This document shows, piece after piece, positions 1 to 10,601 of a stretch of DNA of 64,000 nt. The notes under the pieces are model-generated. The model was not told the origin of the DNA. It worked only from the letters and a program-made list of their open reading frames with translations, and ran no database searches. Within the stretch, counting starts at the first letter, position 1. The number at the start of each line of letters is the position of its first letter. The translations under genes were made by a program, and so were the position numbers. Source of the DNA: Pectobacterium colocasium (lineage in GTDB: Bacteria; Pseudomonadota; Gammaproteobacteria; Enterobacterales; Enterobacteriaceae); assembly GCF_020181655.1 (NCBI RefSeq), contig NZ_CP084032.1, positions 3,782,001 through 3,846,000 on the forward strand, read 5' to 3'.

Positions 1-309
1 AGGATTAGATGAAGTCGTATTCGCGCTACGGTGGTTCGATTCTGGTACCAGACGATAGAAGCTTTCACCGGGTTTGATCATACCCAGTTCATTGCGTGCG
101 CGCTCTTCAATCGCTTCCTGTCCGCCATTGAGATCGTCAATTTCGGCAAACAGTTGTTCGTTACGGTCTTTTAATTTGGCGTTGTTCCCCTGCTGGACAA
201 CAACATCATCCTTCACCCGAACATAATCATGAATGCCATTCTTGCCCAGCCACAGTGAGTACTGAAGCCAGCCAAGCAATATCAATAATAACAGCGTAAG
301 CTTTCCCAT
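1..309 (-). CDS. ftsB: Cell division protein FtsB, 3' end cut by window edge
   Basis: FtsB is a bitopic inner-membrane protein that joins FtsL and FtsQ in the divisome and helps trigger septal peptidoglycan synthesis. The start is the ATG at 309-307. The 103 visible codons run open to base 1, so the stop lies outside the window and the protein is slightly longer than the 103-residue E. coli one. The N-terminus ([16 protein letters not shown]) is a single membrane segment. It is followed by a charged, Asn/Gln-rich coiled coil and the family motif near [16 protein letters not shown]. In E. coli ftsB sits directly next to ygbE; here an ABC transporter operon separates them. Confidence 0.93.
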   Translation of the reverse strand, partial: MGKLTLLLLILLGWLQYSLWLGKNGIHDYVRVKDDVVVQQGNNAKLKDRNEQLFAEIDDLNGGQEAIEERARNELGMIKPGESFYRLVPESNHRSANTTSSNP

Positions 310-650
310 CCCGCCCCCTGAAAAACCGCCTAATCATCCCATAACTTTTGTTTCGACTCCACTGTGTCCGGCAGTGGAAGGCAAGATTCGCTCTGCCGCG
401 TACCTAAATGGGGGAGATTTCGGGCAAGAAGTCCCACTCAACACTCCCAGAAACCCTCGTATCTTCTATTCATCCCCCACTCTCCGCCAGTTGTCAGAAG
501 ACGCAGATGTCCAGAAATAACGTAGATAAAACCGTTCACCGGAAAACGTCGGTTGAACCATTCGTGCTATCTGTGTATTTTTATGCATTCAAAGTGCATA
601 AAAAAAGAAAATTTCACCTTTACGTTTTTATATCTAAACCAGGAGACACA
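310..650. other. Divergent intergenic region ftsB / amino acid ABC operon
   Basis: There is no convincing gene here. An open frame from 408 runs into the binding-protein gene, but it precedes the signal peptide and has no family similarity. A short hairpin (CCACTG/CAGTGG) lies at 359-377. The last 70 bases are AT-rich and end in an AGGAG ribosome site at 641-645. Promoters for ftsB and for the transporter must lie here; I could not assign a clear -35/-10 pair. Confidence 0.5.
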
Positions 651-1421
651 ATGTTCAAGAAACTGTTATTTGTTGGTGCGCTCTTCGCCACCGCACTCTC
701 TACCAGCGCCTTCGCCGCTGAGCCTACTTACGTTGTCGGTTCTGGTGGAACTTATCGCCCCTTTGAGTTTGAAAACGCGCAGAAAGAGCTGGAAGGCTTT
801 GATATTGATATTATTAAAGCTATCGCCAAGGCAGAGAATTTTAATATCAAGCTGATCAATACGCCGTGGGAAGGCATCTTCGCGACCCTTAATTCCGGTG
901 ACCGTGACATTATCATTTCGGGTATCACGATTACCGACAAACGTAAGCAAATGGTCGATTTCTCCGCGCCTTACTTTCCTGCCGAACAGTCGATCGTCGT
1001 TCCTAAAGGCTCAACGATCGACTCGATCGCCGCGCTGAAAGATCACAAAGTGGGCGTGGTAAACTCCAGTACCGCCGATATCGTGGTCTCCGATGTATTA
1101 GGGAAAAACAGTACATCGATTAAGCGCTTCGATAACACGCCGTTAATGTTACAAGAGCTGTATGAAGATGGCGTGGGTGCAGCGGTTGGCGATGTGGGCG
1201 TGGTGAAGTTTTACATTAAGACTCACCCTGAAAAACAGTTCAATCTGGTTTCCGATGCCAAATTCGAACGTCAGTATTTTGGAATCGCCGTCGCGAAAGG
1301 CAACGATCAACTGCGTGAGAAGATTAACGCCGGGCTGAAAAAAATCGTTGCTGACGGCACCTACGCCAAGATCTACCAAACCTGGTTTGATAACAACGTA
1401 CCAACTTTACCCGCAGAATAA
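651..1421 (+). CDS. Periplasmic polar amino acid ABC transporter binding protein
   Basis: Solute-binding subunit (SBP_bac_3 / GlnH-HisJ-ArtJ family), which captures an amino acid in the periplasm and delivers it to the permease encoded next. The ATG at 651 is chosen because AGGAG ends five bases upstream and it starts a clean signal peptide (MFKKLLFVGALFATALSTSA, cleavage near AFA-AE, residue 22). The mature protein has the family's GTYRPFEF opening, a GFDIDII segment and WEGIFATL. Length 256 aa is normal. It is the first gene of a three-gene operon; a stem-loop after it probably makes it the most abundant subunit. The ligand cannot be read from sequence. Its place beside cys genes makes a sulfur amino acid possible but unproven. 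Confidence 0.9.
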   Translation: MFKKLLFVGALFATALSTSAFAAEPTYVVGSGGTYRPFEFENAQKELEGFDIDIIKAIAKAENFNIKLINTPWEGIFATLNSGDRDIIISGITITDKRKQMVDFSAPYFPAEQSIVVPKGSTIDSIAALKDHKVGVVNSSTADIVVSDVLGKNSTSIKRFDNTPLMLQELYEDGVGAAVGDVGVVKFYIKTHPEKQFNLVSDAKFERQYFGIAVAKGNDQLREKINAGLKKIVADGTYAKIYQTWFDNNVPTLPAE

Positions 1422-1483
1422 CGCCAGTAAGGCACGGCGCGCTTCTCCTGGTCTCCATCGCCTCACGCGAGACATCGCACTCA

Positions 1484-1512
1484 CCGGACAGCCAACCTGT
1501 CCGGTTTAATTT
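1484..1512 (+). terminator. Intra-operon stem-loop after the binding-protein gene
   Basis: CCGGACAG (1484-1491) pairs perfectly with CTGTCCGG (1497-1504) across a 5-base loop and is followed by TTTAATTT. This looks like a partial terminator or 3'-end stabiliser, which commonly raises binding protein over permease in ABC operons. The downstream genes have no other obvious promoter. Confidence 0.7.
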
Positions 1513-1554
1513 AGAACAATCATTACGTTAGCCTATTCAAAAAAGGAAACGATC

Positions 1555-2319
1555 TTGACGGGATTTCGTTGGGAGATCATTCAGGAATATGCGCCTCTCT
1601 TTATGGAAGGCACCTGGATGACCATCAAATGCACCATTATCTGTGTCATTCTTGGCACCTGCTGGGGATTAACACTCGGGTTAGGCCGCTTAGCGCAAGC
1701 GCCGCACGGCCCGTGGAAATATATCCTGCACTACGGCGTTCAATGGCCAGTACGCATCTACATCAGCGCCTTTCGCGGTACGCCGCTATTTGTGCAAATC
1801 ATGGTGGTGCACTTCGCTCTGGTGCCGCTGTTCATCAATCCACGTGATGGCCTGCTGGTCACCAGCAATATTATGTCGGCCGATTTCGCCCGCACGCTGC
1901 GTGCCGATTATGGCGCGTTCCTCTCCTGCATTGTGGCGATTACGCTGAATGCGGGAGCCTATGTCTCCGAGATATTCCGAGCCGGTATTCAATCCATTGA
2001 CCGTGGTCAGATGGAAGCATCACGATCGCTCGGCATGAGCTATGGCCGAACCATGCGCAAAGTGATTCTGCCACAGGCATTTCGCCGTATGCTGCCACCG
2101 CTGGGCAATAACGCCATCGCGATTGTGAAAGATTCATCGCTGGCGTCGGCAATCGGATTGGCCGATCTTGCCTATGCCGCTCGCACGGTATCAGGGGCTT
2201 ACGCCACGTACTGGGAGCCCTACCTGGCGATCTCTATCGTCTACTGGGTTATTACTTTCCTGCTTTCGCTGCTGGTGCGGCACATGGAAACGAGGTTTGG
2301 CAAAAGTGATTCACGTTAA
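1555..2319 (+). CDS. Polar amino acid ABC transporter permease
   Basis: Inner-membrane permease of the HisM/GlnP/ArtM type that forms the translocation channel. It starts with TTG at 1555 behind AAAGGAAAC; no ATG or GTG further in is as well placed. The 254-residue protein has several hydrophobic spans and the cytoplasmic EAA loop from residue 154 ([10 protein letters not shown] followed by [15 protein letters not shown]), which docks on the ATPase. The partner genes are the upstream binding protein and the ATPase, whose start overlaps the 3' end of this gene by 14 bases, so translation is probably coupled. One permease gene implies a homodimeric channel. Confidence 0.92.
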   Translation: MTGFRWEIIQEYAPLFMEGTWMTIKCTIICVILGTCWGLTLGLGRLAQAPHGPWKYILHYGVQWPVRIYISAFRGTPLFVQIMVVHFALVPLFINPRDGLLVTSNIMSADFARTLRADYGAFLSCIVAITLNAGAYVSEIFRAGIQSIDRGQMEASRSLGMSYGRTMRKVILPQAFRRMLPPLGNNAIAIVKDSSLASAIGLADLAYAARTVSGAYATYWEPYLAISIVYWVITFLLSLLVRHMETRFGKSDSR

Positions 2320-3028
2320 AAACCTGCAAAAACAGTTTGGGGATACACACGTCCTGCGCGGTATTTCCTGTGACATCGCGCCTCAGGAAGTGCTCTGCCT
2401 GATTGGCCCATCGGGCTCAGGAAAAAGTACCTTTCTGCGCTGTATTAACGCGCTGGAGACGCTATCGGCGGGCGAGATTACGGTCAACGGCTTTGCCATT
2501 CACGATAAGAGAACCGACATCAACCGCATGCGTGAAAGCGTGGGAATGGTGTTTCAGCGCTTTAATCTGTTCCCGCACATGACAGTGTTGGAAAATGTGA
2601 TCATGGCGCCGATGGATGTGAAGAAATTACCCCGTGCACAGGCCGTTGAACGGGCTAAAGCCTTGCTCAGCAAGGTTGGTTTGCTGGATAAAATAGATGC
2701 CTGGCCGAACAGCCTGTCCGGTGGACAGCAGCAGCGCGTCGCGATTGCCCGCGCGTTAGCGATGGAACCGGCCATCATGCTGTTTGATGAACCGACCTCC
2801 GCGCTGGACCCTGAACTGGTTGGCGAAGTGCTGGCCGTCATGAAAACGCTGGCGAACGAAGGTATGACCATGGTCATTGTGACCCATGAGATGGCATTTG
2901 CCAAAGAAGTCGCCGATAGAGTGATCTTCATCGATCAGGGGATCATTCAGGAACAAGGGACGCCAGAGGCGATCTTTACACATCCAAGTAATCCGCGTAC
3001 GCAGGCGTTTTTGAGCAAAGTGCTGTAA
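2306..3028 (+). CDS. Polar amino acid ABC transporter ATP-binding protein
   Basis: ATPase subunit of the GlnQ/HisP/ArtP family that powers import. The frame is open from 2168, but family alignment and an ACGAGG ribosome site at 2290-2295 point to the GTG at 2306 (first residues [11 protein letters not shown]), giving 240 aa, the usual length. Visible motifs: Walker [10 protein letters not shown] (34-42), Q-loop Gln84, signature LSGGQQQR (from about 137), Walker B IMLFDEP (157-163) and switch His194. A TTG at 2297 is an alternative start. It closes the operon, which ends at a strong stem-loop. Confidence 0.92.
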   Translation: MIHVKNLQKQFGDTHVLRGISCDIAPQEVLCLIGPSGSGKSTFLRCINALETLSAGEITVNGFAIHDKRTDINRMRESVGMVFQRFNLFPHMTVLENVIMAPMDVKKLPRAQAVERAKALLSKVGLLDKIDAWPNSLSGGQQQRVAIARALAMEPAIMLFDEPTSALDPELVGEVLAVMKTLANEGMTMVIVTHEMAFAKEVADRVIFIDQGIIQEQGTPEAIFTHPSNPRTQAFLSKVL

Positions 3029-3049
3029 ATTCGCTCAATACTACAAAAT

Positions 3050-3089
3050 CAGGCTGTCAGCGTCTTCCGCGCTGGCAGCCTGTTCTTTT
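3050..3089. terminator. Bidirectional terminator between the ABC operon and ygbE
   Basis: CAGGCTGTCAGCG pairs with CGCTGGCAGCCTG (one G-U) around a short loop. It is followed by TTCTTTT on the plus strand and by ATTTTGT on the minus strand. It lies between two convergent genes and reaches the ygbE stop codon, so it can serve both. Confidence 0.85.
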
Positions 3090-3432
3090 ACCACCCCGTT
3101 AGAAAAGAAAACACCAGCCAGAACAGACAGATCACCGTCAGCCCCGTCGCAAAAAGCGTATAAAAAATATAGCCTCTCAGCAAAAAACTAAACCCGACGC
3201 CAACCAGCACCGAAAACGGCATCAGCGCCAGAAAGAACGGCCAAGTGTAAAGCATGAAGAAAAACGTGGTATTGGAGCCGTATACCAGAAAGGGAATGCT
3301 AAAGGCCAACCAATAGAAGGAGAACCCCGTCACCGCCCCCATAAACAGGTAGGAAACGCCGTCATCCTCTTCTTGCGCTGGCCGAGTCTTGCTAATCGTT
3401 AACTGCGTGGCATTTTGCATAATCTTTCCCAT
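3088..3432 (-). CDS. ygbE: YgbE-family inner membrane protein (DUF3561)
   Basis: Small integral membrane protein of unknown function, conserved beside cysC in enterobacteria. The 114 residues have a polar N-terminus ending in an acidic patch (EEDDG) and then three hydrophobic stretches (about residues 26-50, 55-84 and 88-112) rich in Phe and Trp. An internal ATG four codons in (3420), preceded by GGGAAAG, is an equally plausible start. The order ygbE-cysC matches E. coli, which supports the name; nothing in the sequence indicates a biochemical role. Confidence 0.85.
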   Translation of the reverse strand: MGKIMQNATQLTISKTRPAQEEDDGVSYLFMGAVTGFSFYWLAFSIPFLVYGSNTTFFFMLYTWPFFLALMPFSVLVGVGFSFLLRGYIFYTLFATGLTVICLFWLVFSFLTGW

Positions 3433-3478
3433 TCTTCCCCTGCATCACCCAACAGCGCGGTGAAAAAAAGCGGGGATG

Positions 3479-4096
3479 TCAGAGCTTGATAATAGCTCGC
3501 TTGCCAAGCAGATCTAACAATTGGCCTGTCAAATTTGTTACTAATTGTTCACCATCCAGGTGACTATCGGGCGCGTCCGGCGCTTCATACGCCGAGTCGA
3601 TCCCCGTGAAATTACGCAGTTCTCCCGCACGGGCTTTTTTATACAACCCTTTAGGATCGCGCGCTTCACAGGTCGCTAACGGCGTATCGACGAAGACTTC
3701 AATGAATTGCCCTTCACCCAGCAAATCCTGCACCATTTTACGCTCGGCGCGGTGCGGCGAGATAAACGCGGTCAGGACCACCAGACCGGCATCCACCATC
3801 AGTTTGGCAACTTCACCCACGCGGCGAATATTCTCGCGCCGATCGTCGTCGGTAAAGCCCAAATCCCGGCACAAACCGTGCCGGACGTTGTCGCCATCCA
3901 GCAGGTAAGTGCTGACGCCGCGAGCGTGTAGCGCCTGCTCCAGCGCTCCCGCCAGCGTGGATTTACCGGAACCTGACAGCCCGGTAAACCAGATAACCAC
4001 GCCCTGATGACCATGCAACTTCTCGCGCGACTCACGGGTGACATCGTGCGCATGCCAGACGACGTTCTCGTCAGTCGGTTCATCGCGTAAAGACAC
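3479..4096 (-). CDS. cysC: Adenylylsulfate kinase CysC
   Basis: Phosphorylates adenosine 5'-phosphosulfate (APS) to 3'-phosphoadenosine 5'-phosphosulfate (PAPS) with ATP in cytoplasmic sulfate activation. The 205-residue product has the P-loop GLSGSGKST at 39-47, [21 protein letters not shown] and [13 protein letters not shown], all standard for APS kinases. The frame stays open further upstream, but the GTG at 4096 leaves one base after the cysN stop and gives the E. coli-like length (201 aa), so it is preferred. It is the last gene of cysG-D-N-C. Confidence 0.95.
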   Translation of the reverse strand: MSLRDEPTDENVVWHAHDVTRESREKLHGHQGVVIWFTGLSGSGKSTLAGALEQALHARGVSTYLLDGDNVRHGLCRDLGFTDDDRRENIRRVGEVAKLMVDAGLVVLTAFISPHRAERKMVQDLLGEGQFIEVFVDTPLATCEARDPKGLYKKARAGELRNFTGIDSAYEAPDAPDSHLDGEQLVTNLTGQLLDLLGKRAIIKL

Positions 4097-4097
4097 G

Positions 4098-5588
4098 TTA
4101 TTTGCCCCCCAGCAGGTCGCGCGCACCCCAATGCGGGAAGTGACGACGCACCAGCGCATTCAGTTCCAGCTCAAACGCACTGTACGCGCCCGGCTCCTGA
4201 TACACCTGCTCGATAGGTTCCCGTACCAGACCCGCGCCTACCGTGACGTTGCTCAGACGATCGATAAAGATCATCCCGCCCGTCACCGCGTTGTGCTGAT
4301 AGTTGTCCAGCACCAGCGGCTCATCAAAAATCAGCTCAACCGAACCGATGCCATTCAGCGGCAGGTTCTCCGCGACGCGCTGCGTTAGCGTATTAATCTC
4401 AACCTGATACTGAATGTTCTCGACTCGGGCACGCGTTTTCTTACCGCCAATCTTGATGTCGTAGCTCTGTCCCGGCACCAGCGGCTGCTCCGCCATCCAG
4501 ACGACATCCACCAACGCATGCTGCACTGCTTTCAGTGATTCACTGCTATCGACCAGCAGATCGCCACGGCTAATGTCAATCTCGTCCGCCAGCACCAGCG
4601 TAATCGCTTCTCCCGCCTGTGCCTGCGGTAAATCACCATCAAAGGTCACAATACGGCTAACGGTCGATTCCACGCCAGACGGCAGCACCTTAACCCGTTG
4701 CCCGACTCGGATAATGCCGGAGGCCAGCGTACCCGCATAGCCGCGGAAATCCAGATTCGGACGGTTAACATACTGCACCGGGAAGCGCATTGCCTGTTCG
4801 AGGCTACGCTGCGCCACATTTACCGTTTCTAACACACCTAACAACGTCGGGCCGGTATACCAGCTCATCGTTGTGCTTGGCGTGGCGACATTGTCGCCAT
4901 CCAGCGCAGAAATCGGCACAAAGGTGATATTCAGATCGGCAGGCAGTTGCTGGGCAAAATCCAGATAATCCTGCTTAAACTGCTCAAATACCGCTTGCTG
5001 ATAATCAACCAGATCCATTTTATTCACCGCCACCACCAGATCGCGAATCCCCAGCAGGGTCGCAATAAAGCTGTGACGACGGGTTTGATCCAATACGCCT
5101 TTGCGAGCGTCAATCAGCAGAATCGCCAGTTCGCAGGTCGATGCACCGGTCGCCATGTTGCGCGTGTACTGCTCGTGTCCCGGCGTATCGGCGATGATGA
5201 ATTTGCGCTTTTCCGTCGAAAAATAGCGGTAGGCCACGTCAATCGTGATGCCCTGCTCGCGTTCGGCCTGAAGCCCATCGACTAGCAGCGCCAGATCCAG
5301 CTTTTCACCCTGCGTCCCCAGACGCTTGCTGTCATTGTGCAGCGTGCTGAGCTGATCTTCATAAATTTGGCGCGTATCATGTAGTAAACGGCCAATCAGC
5401 GTACTTTTTCCATCGTCGACGCTGCCGCAGGTCAGGAAACGCAGCAGCGTTTTATCCTGCTGTGCGTGCAAATACGCTTCCACACCGCCCTGCTCGGCGA
5501 TCTGCTGTGCAATCGCATTGTTGATGGCAACAGCATCTTTCTCAGCCCCATTTTCTGCGGCTGTGTCTTTTAACGAAATTTGGCTCAT
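4098..5588 (-). CDS. cysN: Sulfate adenylyltransferase subunit 1 CysN (GTPase)
   Basis: GTPase subunit of ATP sulfurylase; GTP hydrolysis drives CysD to form APS from sulfate and ATP. The protein belongs to the EF-Tu-like translational GTPase family: G1 GSVDDGKST at 55-63, G3 DTPGHEQ at 132-138, G4 NKMD at 187-190, then two beta-barrel domains. At 496 aa it is about 20 longer than E. coli CysN; the extra length is a polar N-terminal extension. It starts 11 bases after the cysD stop and ends one base before cysC, so the three are translated from one mRNA. Confidence 0.96.
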   Translation of the reverse strand: MSQISLKDTAAENGAEKDAVAINNAIAQQIAEQGGVEAYLHAQQDKTLLRFLTCGSVDDGKSTLIGRLLHDTRQIYEDQLSTLHNDSKRLGTQGEKLDLALLVDGLQAEREQGITIDVAYRYFSTEKRKFIIADTPGHEQYTRNMATGASTCELAILLIDARKGVLDQTRRHSFIATLLGIRDLVVAVNKMDLVDYQQAVFEQFKQDYLDFAQQLPADLNITFVPISALDGDNVATPSTTMSWYTGPTLLGVLETVNVAQRSLEQAMRFPVQYVNRPNLDFRGYAGTLASGIIRVGQRVKVLPSGVESTVSRIVTFDGDLPQAQAGEAITLVLADEIDISRGDLLVDSSESLKAVQHALVDVVWMAEQPLVPGQSYDIKIGGKKTRARVENIQYQVEINTLTQRVAENLPLNGIGSVELIFDEPLVLDNYQHNAVTGGMIFIDRLSNVTVGAGLVREPIEQVYQEPGAYSAFELELNALVRRHFPHWGARDLLGGK

Positions 5589-5599
5589 TCGACGATTCC

Positions 5600-6508
5600 T
5601 CAGAAATACCCTTGACGCTTTTTCAGTTCCATTGAACCGGCCTGATCGCGGTCAATTACCCTTCCCTGACGCTCGCTGGTAGTGGAAACCAGCATCTCTT
5701 CGATGATTTCCGGCAGCGTCTGCGCCTCGGATGCCACCGCGCCCGTCAGCGGCCAGCAGCCTAGCGTGCGGAAACGAACCATGCGTTGTTCGATAACTTC
5801 ACCCGGTTGCAGGTCGATACGATCGTCATCCACCATCAGCAACATGCCATCGCGCTCTAGCACCGGGCGTGGCGCGGCCAGATAGAGTGGGACAATCTCG
5901 ATGTTTTCCAGATAGATGTATTGCCAGATATCCAGTTCGGTCCAGTTGGAGAGCGGGAAAACGCGGATGCTTTCGCCTTTGTTAATCTGGCCGTTGTAGT
6001 TATGCCACAGTTCCGGGCGTTGGTTCTTCGGATCCCAACGGTGGAAACGGTCGCGGAAGGAGTAAATGCGCTCTTTGGCACGCGATTTTTCTTCATCACG
6101 ACGCGCGCCGCCAAACGCGGCATCAAAACCGTATTTATCCAGCGCCTGCTTCAGCCCTTCGGTTTTCATGATGTCGGTATGCTTGGCGCTGCCGTGTACA
6201 AAAGGGTTAATCCCCAATGCTTCGCCCTGCGGGTTACGGTGTACCAACAGCTCACAGCCGTAGGCCTTCGCCGTCCGATCGCGGAATTCGTACATTTCAC
6301 GAAATTTCCAACCTGTATCAACGTGCAGCAGCGGGAAAGGCAGCGAACCCGGATAGAACGCCTTGCGCGCCAGATGCAGCATCACCGAAGAGTCTTTACC
6401 GATGGAGTACATCATCACCGGATTACTGAACTCGGCCGCCACTTCGCGGATGATGTGAATGCTTTCGGCTTCAAGCTGCCGTAAATGCGTGAGTCGTTTC
6501 TCGTCCAT
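5600..6508 (-). CDS. cysD: Sulfate adenylyltransferase subunit 2 CysD
   Basis: Catalytic subunit of ATP sulfurylase (APS from ATP and sulfate), working with CysN in the cytoplasm. It belongs to the PP-loop ATPase superfamily: the pyrophosphate-binding SIGKDSS motif is at about 35-41. [15 protein letters not shown] and the C-terminal segment ending KKRQGYF are typical. Length 302 aa equals E. coli CysD. It starts nine bases after cysG. Confidence 0.96.
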   Translation of the reverse strand: MDEKRLTHLRQLEAESIHIIREVAAEFSNPVMMYSIGKDSSVMLHLARKAFYPGSLPFPLLHVDTGWKFREMYEFRDRTAKAYGCELLVHRNPQGEALGINPFVHGSAKHTDIMKTEGLKQALDKYGFDAAFGGARRDEEKSRAKERIYSFRDRFHRWDPKNQRPELWHNYNGQINKGESIRVFPLSNWTELDIWQYIYLENIEIVPLYLAAPRPVLERDGMLLMVDDDRIDLQPGEVIEQRMVRFRTLGCWPLTGAVASEAQTLPEIIEEMLVSTTSERQGRVIDRDQAGSMELKKRQGYF

Positions 6509-6517
6509 ACCCTTTCC

Positions 6518-7960
6518 TTAAGCCAAGTTTACTACCGCTGGGCGGCTGTCTTGCGGCACCGTCGGCGTTGTCTGACCAAACCAGGCAATCTGATGGTGCA
6601 AATCCACCACCTCGCCAATCACCAGCAGCGCCGGTGTCGGCGCTTGCCGTGCCAAATGTTCTAACTCGTGCAGCGTGCCGATTTGCACCTGCTGATCGTG
6701 TCGAGTGCCACGGCTGATTACCGCGACAGGGGTCTGTGATGAGCGGCCATGCGCGATAAGCTGCTGTGCAATTTCCGCAGCTTTCATCGTTCCCATATAA
6801 ATCGCCAGCGTCTGACGCCCACGGGCCAGCGTTGACCAGTCCAGTTCGTCGCCATCTGGACGACAGTGACCGGTAATAAAAAGCACGCTTTGTGCGTAGT
6901 CACGGTGCGTTAACGGGATCCCCGCATACGCTGTGACGCCCGCCGCAGCCGTCACACCGGGCACCACCTGAAACGTGATGCCAGCCTGCGCCACCGCCTG
7001 CAACTCTTCGCCACCGCGGCCAAAAATAAAGGGATCGCCGCCTTTCAGACGCACTACACGCTTACCTTCTTGCGCCAGCGTCACCAATAGCTGATTAATC
7101 TCATCCTGCGGGAGCGAATGGGCACTGGCGCGCTTTCCGACGCAGATGCGTTCGGCATCGCGGCGCACCAGATCCAGCACGTCGGGGCTGACCAGATGGT
7201 CATACAGCACCACGTCCGCCTGCTGCATCACTTGTAATCCACGCAGCGTCAGCAGCCCAGCATCGCCGGGGCCTGCGCCAACCAGCGCCACTTCACCACG
7301 TGCTGCCGCGGGCAGTTGCTGCTCGTCTTGCTGATTAACCAGTTGCTGTTGCAGTTCATCTTCGGCCTGCGCCAACTGCCCAGCGGACACCAGCGAAGCG
7401 AAGCGTCCAACAAATAGCCGCTCCCAAAAACGACGGCGTGCCGGCATCGAATGCAGTCGGGTTTTAATTCTGTCACGCCAACTTCCGGCGATGTCCGCCA
7501 TCGTGCCCAGACTGGTCGGCAGTAAGGATTCCAGTTTTTCACGCAGCAAACGCGCCAGTACGGGCGCCTGACCGCCGGAGGAAATCGCCACCACCAGCGG
7601 AGAACGATCGACAATCGAAGGAAAAATAAACGAACACTTAGGCTGATCGTCCACCACGTTCACCAGCAAATGACGCTGATTCGCCGCCTCAAACACCGCG
7701 GCATTCAGCTCAGCGTCATCCGTTGCGGCAATCACCAGAAACACGCCGGATAACAGCTCTGGCGTAAACGTCTGCGCCAGCCATTCAATCTGCCCAGCCT
7801 GATGTTGCACAGCCAACGGTTCAGCCAGTGCCTGCGCGACAATTTTTACCTCCGCACCCGCGCGTTGCAGTAGATCGATTTTGCGCGTAGCAACCTCGCC
7901 GCCGCCGACAACCAGTACCGGACGCTGACGAAGATCGGCAAATATAGGGAGATAGTTCAC
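6518..7960 (-). CDS. cysG: Siroheme synthase CysG
   Basis: Trifunctional enzyme that makes siroheme, the prosthetic group of sulfite reductase (CysI). The N-terminal half is the NAD-dependent precorrin-2 dehydrogenase/ferrochelatase, with a Rossmann GGGEVATRK at 19-27 and [19 protein letters not shown]. The C-terminal half is the SAM-dependent uroporphyrinogen III methyltransferase, beginning [16 protein letters not shown], with [14 protein letters not shown]. At 480 aa it is slightly longer than E. coli CysG (457) through a divergent tail. Its position as first gene of cysG-D-N-C couples cofactor supply to sulfate assimilation. In E. coli cysG is instead with nir genes, so a second cysG elsewhere is possible. 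Confidence 0.95.
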   Translation of the reverse strand: MNYLPIFADLRQRPVLVVGGGEVATRKIDLLQRAGAEVKIVAQALAEPLAVQHQAGQIEWLAQTFTPELLSGVFLVIAATDDAELNAAVFEAANQRHLLVNVVDDQPKCSFIFPSIVDRSPLVVAISSGGQAPVLARLLREKLESLLPTSLGTMADIAGSWRDRIKTRLHSMPARRRFWERLFVGRFASLVSAGQLAQAEDELQQQLVNQQDEQQLPAAARGEVALVGAGPGDAGLLTLRGLQVMQQADVVLYDHLVSPDVLDLVRRDAERICVGKRASAHSLPQDEINQLLVTLAQEGKRVVRLKGGDPFIFGRGGEELQAVAQAGITFQVVPGVTAAAGVTAYAGIPLTHRDYAQSVLFITGHCRPDGDELDWSTLARGRQTLAIYMGTMKAAEIAQQLIAHGRSSQTPVAVISRGTRHDQQVQIGTLHELEHLARQAPTPALLVIGEVVDLHHQIAWFGQTTPTVPQDSRPAVVNLA

Positions 7961-8033
7961 AATCGCCTTAACTAAGCAAAAAAGTAGATAATGCGACTAT
8001 ACGGTGAGGACAGAACACTTATGAAATGCCGAA

Positions 8034-8062
8034 TTGGAATGACAAGTTCCGTAATGGAATAA
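8034..8062. promoter_or_regulatory. Candidate CysB operator upstream of cysG-D-N-C
   Basis: The 160-base gap between cysH and cysG holds interleaved short inverted repeats, GGAA-7-TTCC followed by TTCC-GTAAT-GGAA. They resemble the loose half-sites bound by the LysR-type activator CysB at cys promoters. The assignment is inferred from position and pattern only; no -35/-10 was fixed with confidence. Confidence 0.4.
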
Positions 8063-8090
8063 CAATACGTTCACAAGCGTTATTCAGGCG

Positions 8091-8116
8091 ATAAAAAACC
8101 GGGCGGTGCCCGGTTT
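8091..8116 (-). terminator. Rho-independent terminator of cysJIH
   Basis: AAACCGGGC (8096-8104) and GCCCGGTTT (8108-8116) form a perfect stem with a three-base loop. Read on the minus strand it is followed by a run of Ts just past the cysH stop codon. Confidence 0.9.
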
Positions 8117-8120
8117 CTGT

Positions 8121-8855
8121 TCACCCTTCGTGCAGCCCACATTCGCGTTTCAGGCCGAAGAAGCGGGTTTCCTCTTCGCTCATGCCCGGTTCCCATTTGC
8201 GGGTGGTGTGGGTATCGCCAACAGACAGGTAGCCCTGATCCCAGAGCGGGTGATAGCTCAGGCCGTTTTCTTTCAGATACTGATAAACCGTGCGGTTATC
8301 CCAATCGATAATCGGCAGGAATTTGAAGACGCCACGCTGAATCGCCAGCACCGGCAATTCGCCTCGGCTGCCGGACTGCTCGCGGCGCAGGCCAGCAAAC
8401 CACGTTTTCGCCTTTAATTCGCTCAGCGCCCGATTCATCGGCTCGACTTTATTCAGTTGGTTGTAGCGCTCGATGCCTTCCACGCCCTGTTCCCACAGCT
8501 TACCGTAGCGCGCCTCTTGCCAGGCCGGAGATTCAGCAGCGCGAAACACTTGCAGATTCAGCTTCAACTGCTCCGTCAGCGCATCAATAAACTGATAGGT
8601 TTCAGGAAACAGATAGCCCGTATCAGTGAGAATGACCGGAATATCCGGCCGCTGCTGCGTCACCAGATGCAGCGATACCGCAGCCTGAATGCCGAAGCTG
8701 GACGACAAAACATAGTCGCCCGGCAGATTCTCCAGCGCCCAGCTCACTCTTTCCTGCGCCGACAGCTGTTCAAGCTGACCATTCACGCCAGCGAGCGCTG
8801 CCGCCTGCTCCGCTTTCGGTAACGCGTTGAGCGCCTCAAGATTAAATTCGGCCAT
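8121..8855 (-). CDS. cysH: Phosphoadenosine phosphosulfate reductase CysH
   Basis: Reduces PAPS to sulfite with electrons from thioredoxin or glutaredoxin in the cytoplasm. The 244 residues match E. coli CysH in length. A PP-loop type motif (LSSSFGIQ) binds the nucleotide, and the C-terminus ECGLHEG contains the single catalytic cysteine (Cys239). There is no second cysteine pair, so this is the PAPS-type rather than the iron-sulfur APS-type enzyme, in keeping with the presence of cysC. It lies 12 bases after cysI and ends at a terminator. Confidence 0.96.
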   Translation of the reverse strand: MAEFNLEALNALPKAEQAAALAGVNGQLEQLSAQERVSWALENLPGDYVLSSSFGIQAAVSLHLVTQQRPDIPVILTDTGYLFPETYQFIDALTEQLKLNLQVFRAAESPAWQEARYGKLWEQGVEGIERYNQLNKVEPMNRALSELKAKTWFAGLRREQSGSRGELPVLAIQRGVFKFLPIIDWDNRTVYQYLKENGLSYHPLWDQGYLSVGDTHTTRKWEPGMSEEETRFFGLKRECGLHEG

Positions 8856-8867
8856 CAGGCTCTCCTG

Positions 8868-10601
8868 TCAGTCATAAAAATCGCGGGCGGGATCCAGCAC
8901 CGGTTTAATGATGTTGGTACGAATGGTGAAATCACCAAAGCCTTCATTCGGCTGGCGATCCTGCGCCCATAGCCCGATAAGCCGATCGATTTCTGCCAGG
9001 ATCTCGGTTTCATTAATGTTTTCGCGATACATGCGGGGAATACGTGTTCCCTCGCGATTTCCACCGAGGTGCAGGTTATAACGTCCCACGGCTTTGCCCA
9101 CCAGACCGATTTCCGCCAGCATCGCACGGCCGCAGCCGTTCGGGCAGCCCGTGACGCGCAGAACGATATGTTCATCCCCCACGCCGTGCTGCTGCATGAT
9201 GTCTTCCACTTTCGTGACGAACTCTGGCAGGAAACGCTCTGCTTCCGCCATCGCCAGCGGACAGGTCGGGAACGACACGCAGGCCATCGAATTCTTGCGC
9301 TGCTCGCTGACGCCGTCATCAATCAAACCGTGTTCACGTGCCAGCGCCTCAATCTTCGCTTTACTGCGTGCAGGAACGCCCGCGATGATCAAATTCTGGT
9401 TCGCCGTTAAGCGGAAATCCCCTTTATGGATTTTAGCGATTTCCGCCAGACCCGTTTTCAACGGGCGCCCCGGGTAATCCAGAATACGGCCATTTTCGAT
9501 AAACAGCGTCAGGTGCCATTTATTGTCGATACCTTTTACCCAGCCGATCCGATCGCCACGTCCGGTGAATTCATAAGGACGTACGGCTTCAAATTTCACA
9601 CCGGCACGCGCTTCCACTTCCTGCTTGAAGTTCTCGACACCCACACGCTCCAGCGTGTATTTGGTTTTCGCGTTTTTACGGTTGGTACGGTTACCCCAAT
9701 CGCGCTGCGTCGTCACCACCGCTTCGGCGATGGCCAGCGTATGCTCAACGGAGATATAGCCCAGCTCACTGGCCGTGCGCGGATAGGTTTCTTTGTCGCC
9801 GTGGGCGATAGAAAGCCCACCGCCCACCAACACGTTGAAGCCCACCAGACGGCCGTTATCAGCAATCGCAATAAAGTTAAGATCGTTGGCGTGCAGATCA
9901 ACATCATTCTGCGGCGGGATCACCACCGTGGTTTTGAACTTACGCGGCAGATACGTCGCCCCCAGAATCGGCTCTTCATCCGTCGTCGCGACCTTTTCCT
10001 GATCCATCCAGATCTCAGCATAGGCGCGCGTGCGCGGCAGCAAATGCTCAGAGATCTTTTTCGCCCACTCGTACGCCTGCTGATGCAGCTCAGATTCCAC
10101 CGGGTTGGACGTACACAGCACGTTACGATTCACATCGTTTGCCGTCGCCAGTCCATCCAGCCCAAGACGATTCAGCAGTTGATGCACTGGCTTCACGTTC
10201 GGTTTCAGAATGCCGTGAAACTGAAAAGTCTGACGGTTAGTAATACGAATACTGCCGTACAGCGTACTTTCGCTGGCAAATTTATCGATTCCCAGCCACT
10301 GTTCCGGCGTCATCACCCCGCCGGGTAAACGGCAGCGCAACATCATCGCATGGCGAGGTTCCAGCTTCTGTTCGGCACGCTCAGCGCGAATATCACGGTC
10401 ATCCTGTTGATACATCCCGTGGAAGCGGATCAGCAGAAAGTTATCGCCGTTGAAGCCGCCAGTCAGACCATCATTCAGGTCTTCAGCAATCGTGCCGCGC
10501 AGAAAGTGACTTGCCAGCTTCATGCGCTCAGCATCAGCGAGTTTCCCTTCTACCACCAACGGACCAGGGTGTTTTTCACTGAAAACGTATTTTTCACTCA
10601 T
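8868..10601 (-). CDS. cysI: Sulfite reductase hemoprotein beta subunit CysI
   Basis: Reduces sulfite to sulfide by six electrons using a coupled siroheme and [4Fe-4S] centre; electrons come from CysJ. The cluster ligands are visible in [17 protein letters not shown] and [12 protein letters not shown]. The [17 protein letters not shown] region is typical of the family. Length 577 aa (E. coli 570). Its ATG overlaps the cysJ stop as TAATG, so the two subunits are translationally coupled. Confidence 0.96.
   Translation of the reverse strand: MSEKYVFSEKHPGPLVVEGKLADAERMKLASHFLRGTIAEDLNDGLTGGFNGDNFLLIRFHGMYQQDDRDIRAERAEQKLEPRHAMMLRCRLPGGVMTPEQWLGIDKFASESTLYGSIRITNRQTFQFHGILKPNVKPVHQLLNRLGLDGLATANDVNRNVLCTSNPVESELHQQAYEWAKKISEHLLPRTRAYAEIWMDQEKVATTDEEPILGATYLPRKFKTTVVIPPQNDVDLHANDLNFIAIADNGRLVGFNVLVGGGLSIAHGDKETYPRTASELGYISVEHTLAIAEAVVTTQRDWGNRTNRKNAKTKYTLERVGVENFKQEVEARAGVKFEAVRPYEFTGRGDRIGWVKGIDNKWHLTLFIENGRILDYPGRPLKTGLAEIAKIHKGDFRLTANQNLIIAGVPARSKAKIEALAREHGLIDDGVSEQRKNSMACVSFPTCPLAMAEAERFLPEFVTKVEDIMQQHGVGDEHIVLRVTGCPNGCGRAMLAEIGLVGKAVGRYNLHLGGNREGTRIPRMYRENINETEILAEIDRLIGLWAQDRQPNEGFGDFTIRTNIIKPVLDPARDFYD

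Noticed and set aside
408..650. N-terminal extension of the amino acid binding protein by 81 codons
   Set aside because: The downstream ATG at 651 has a good ribosome site and begins a signal peptide, which must be N-terminal; the extension has no similarity to the family.
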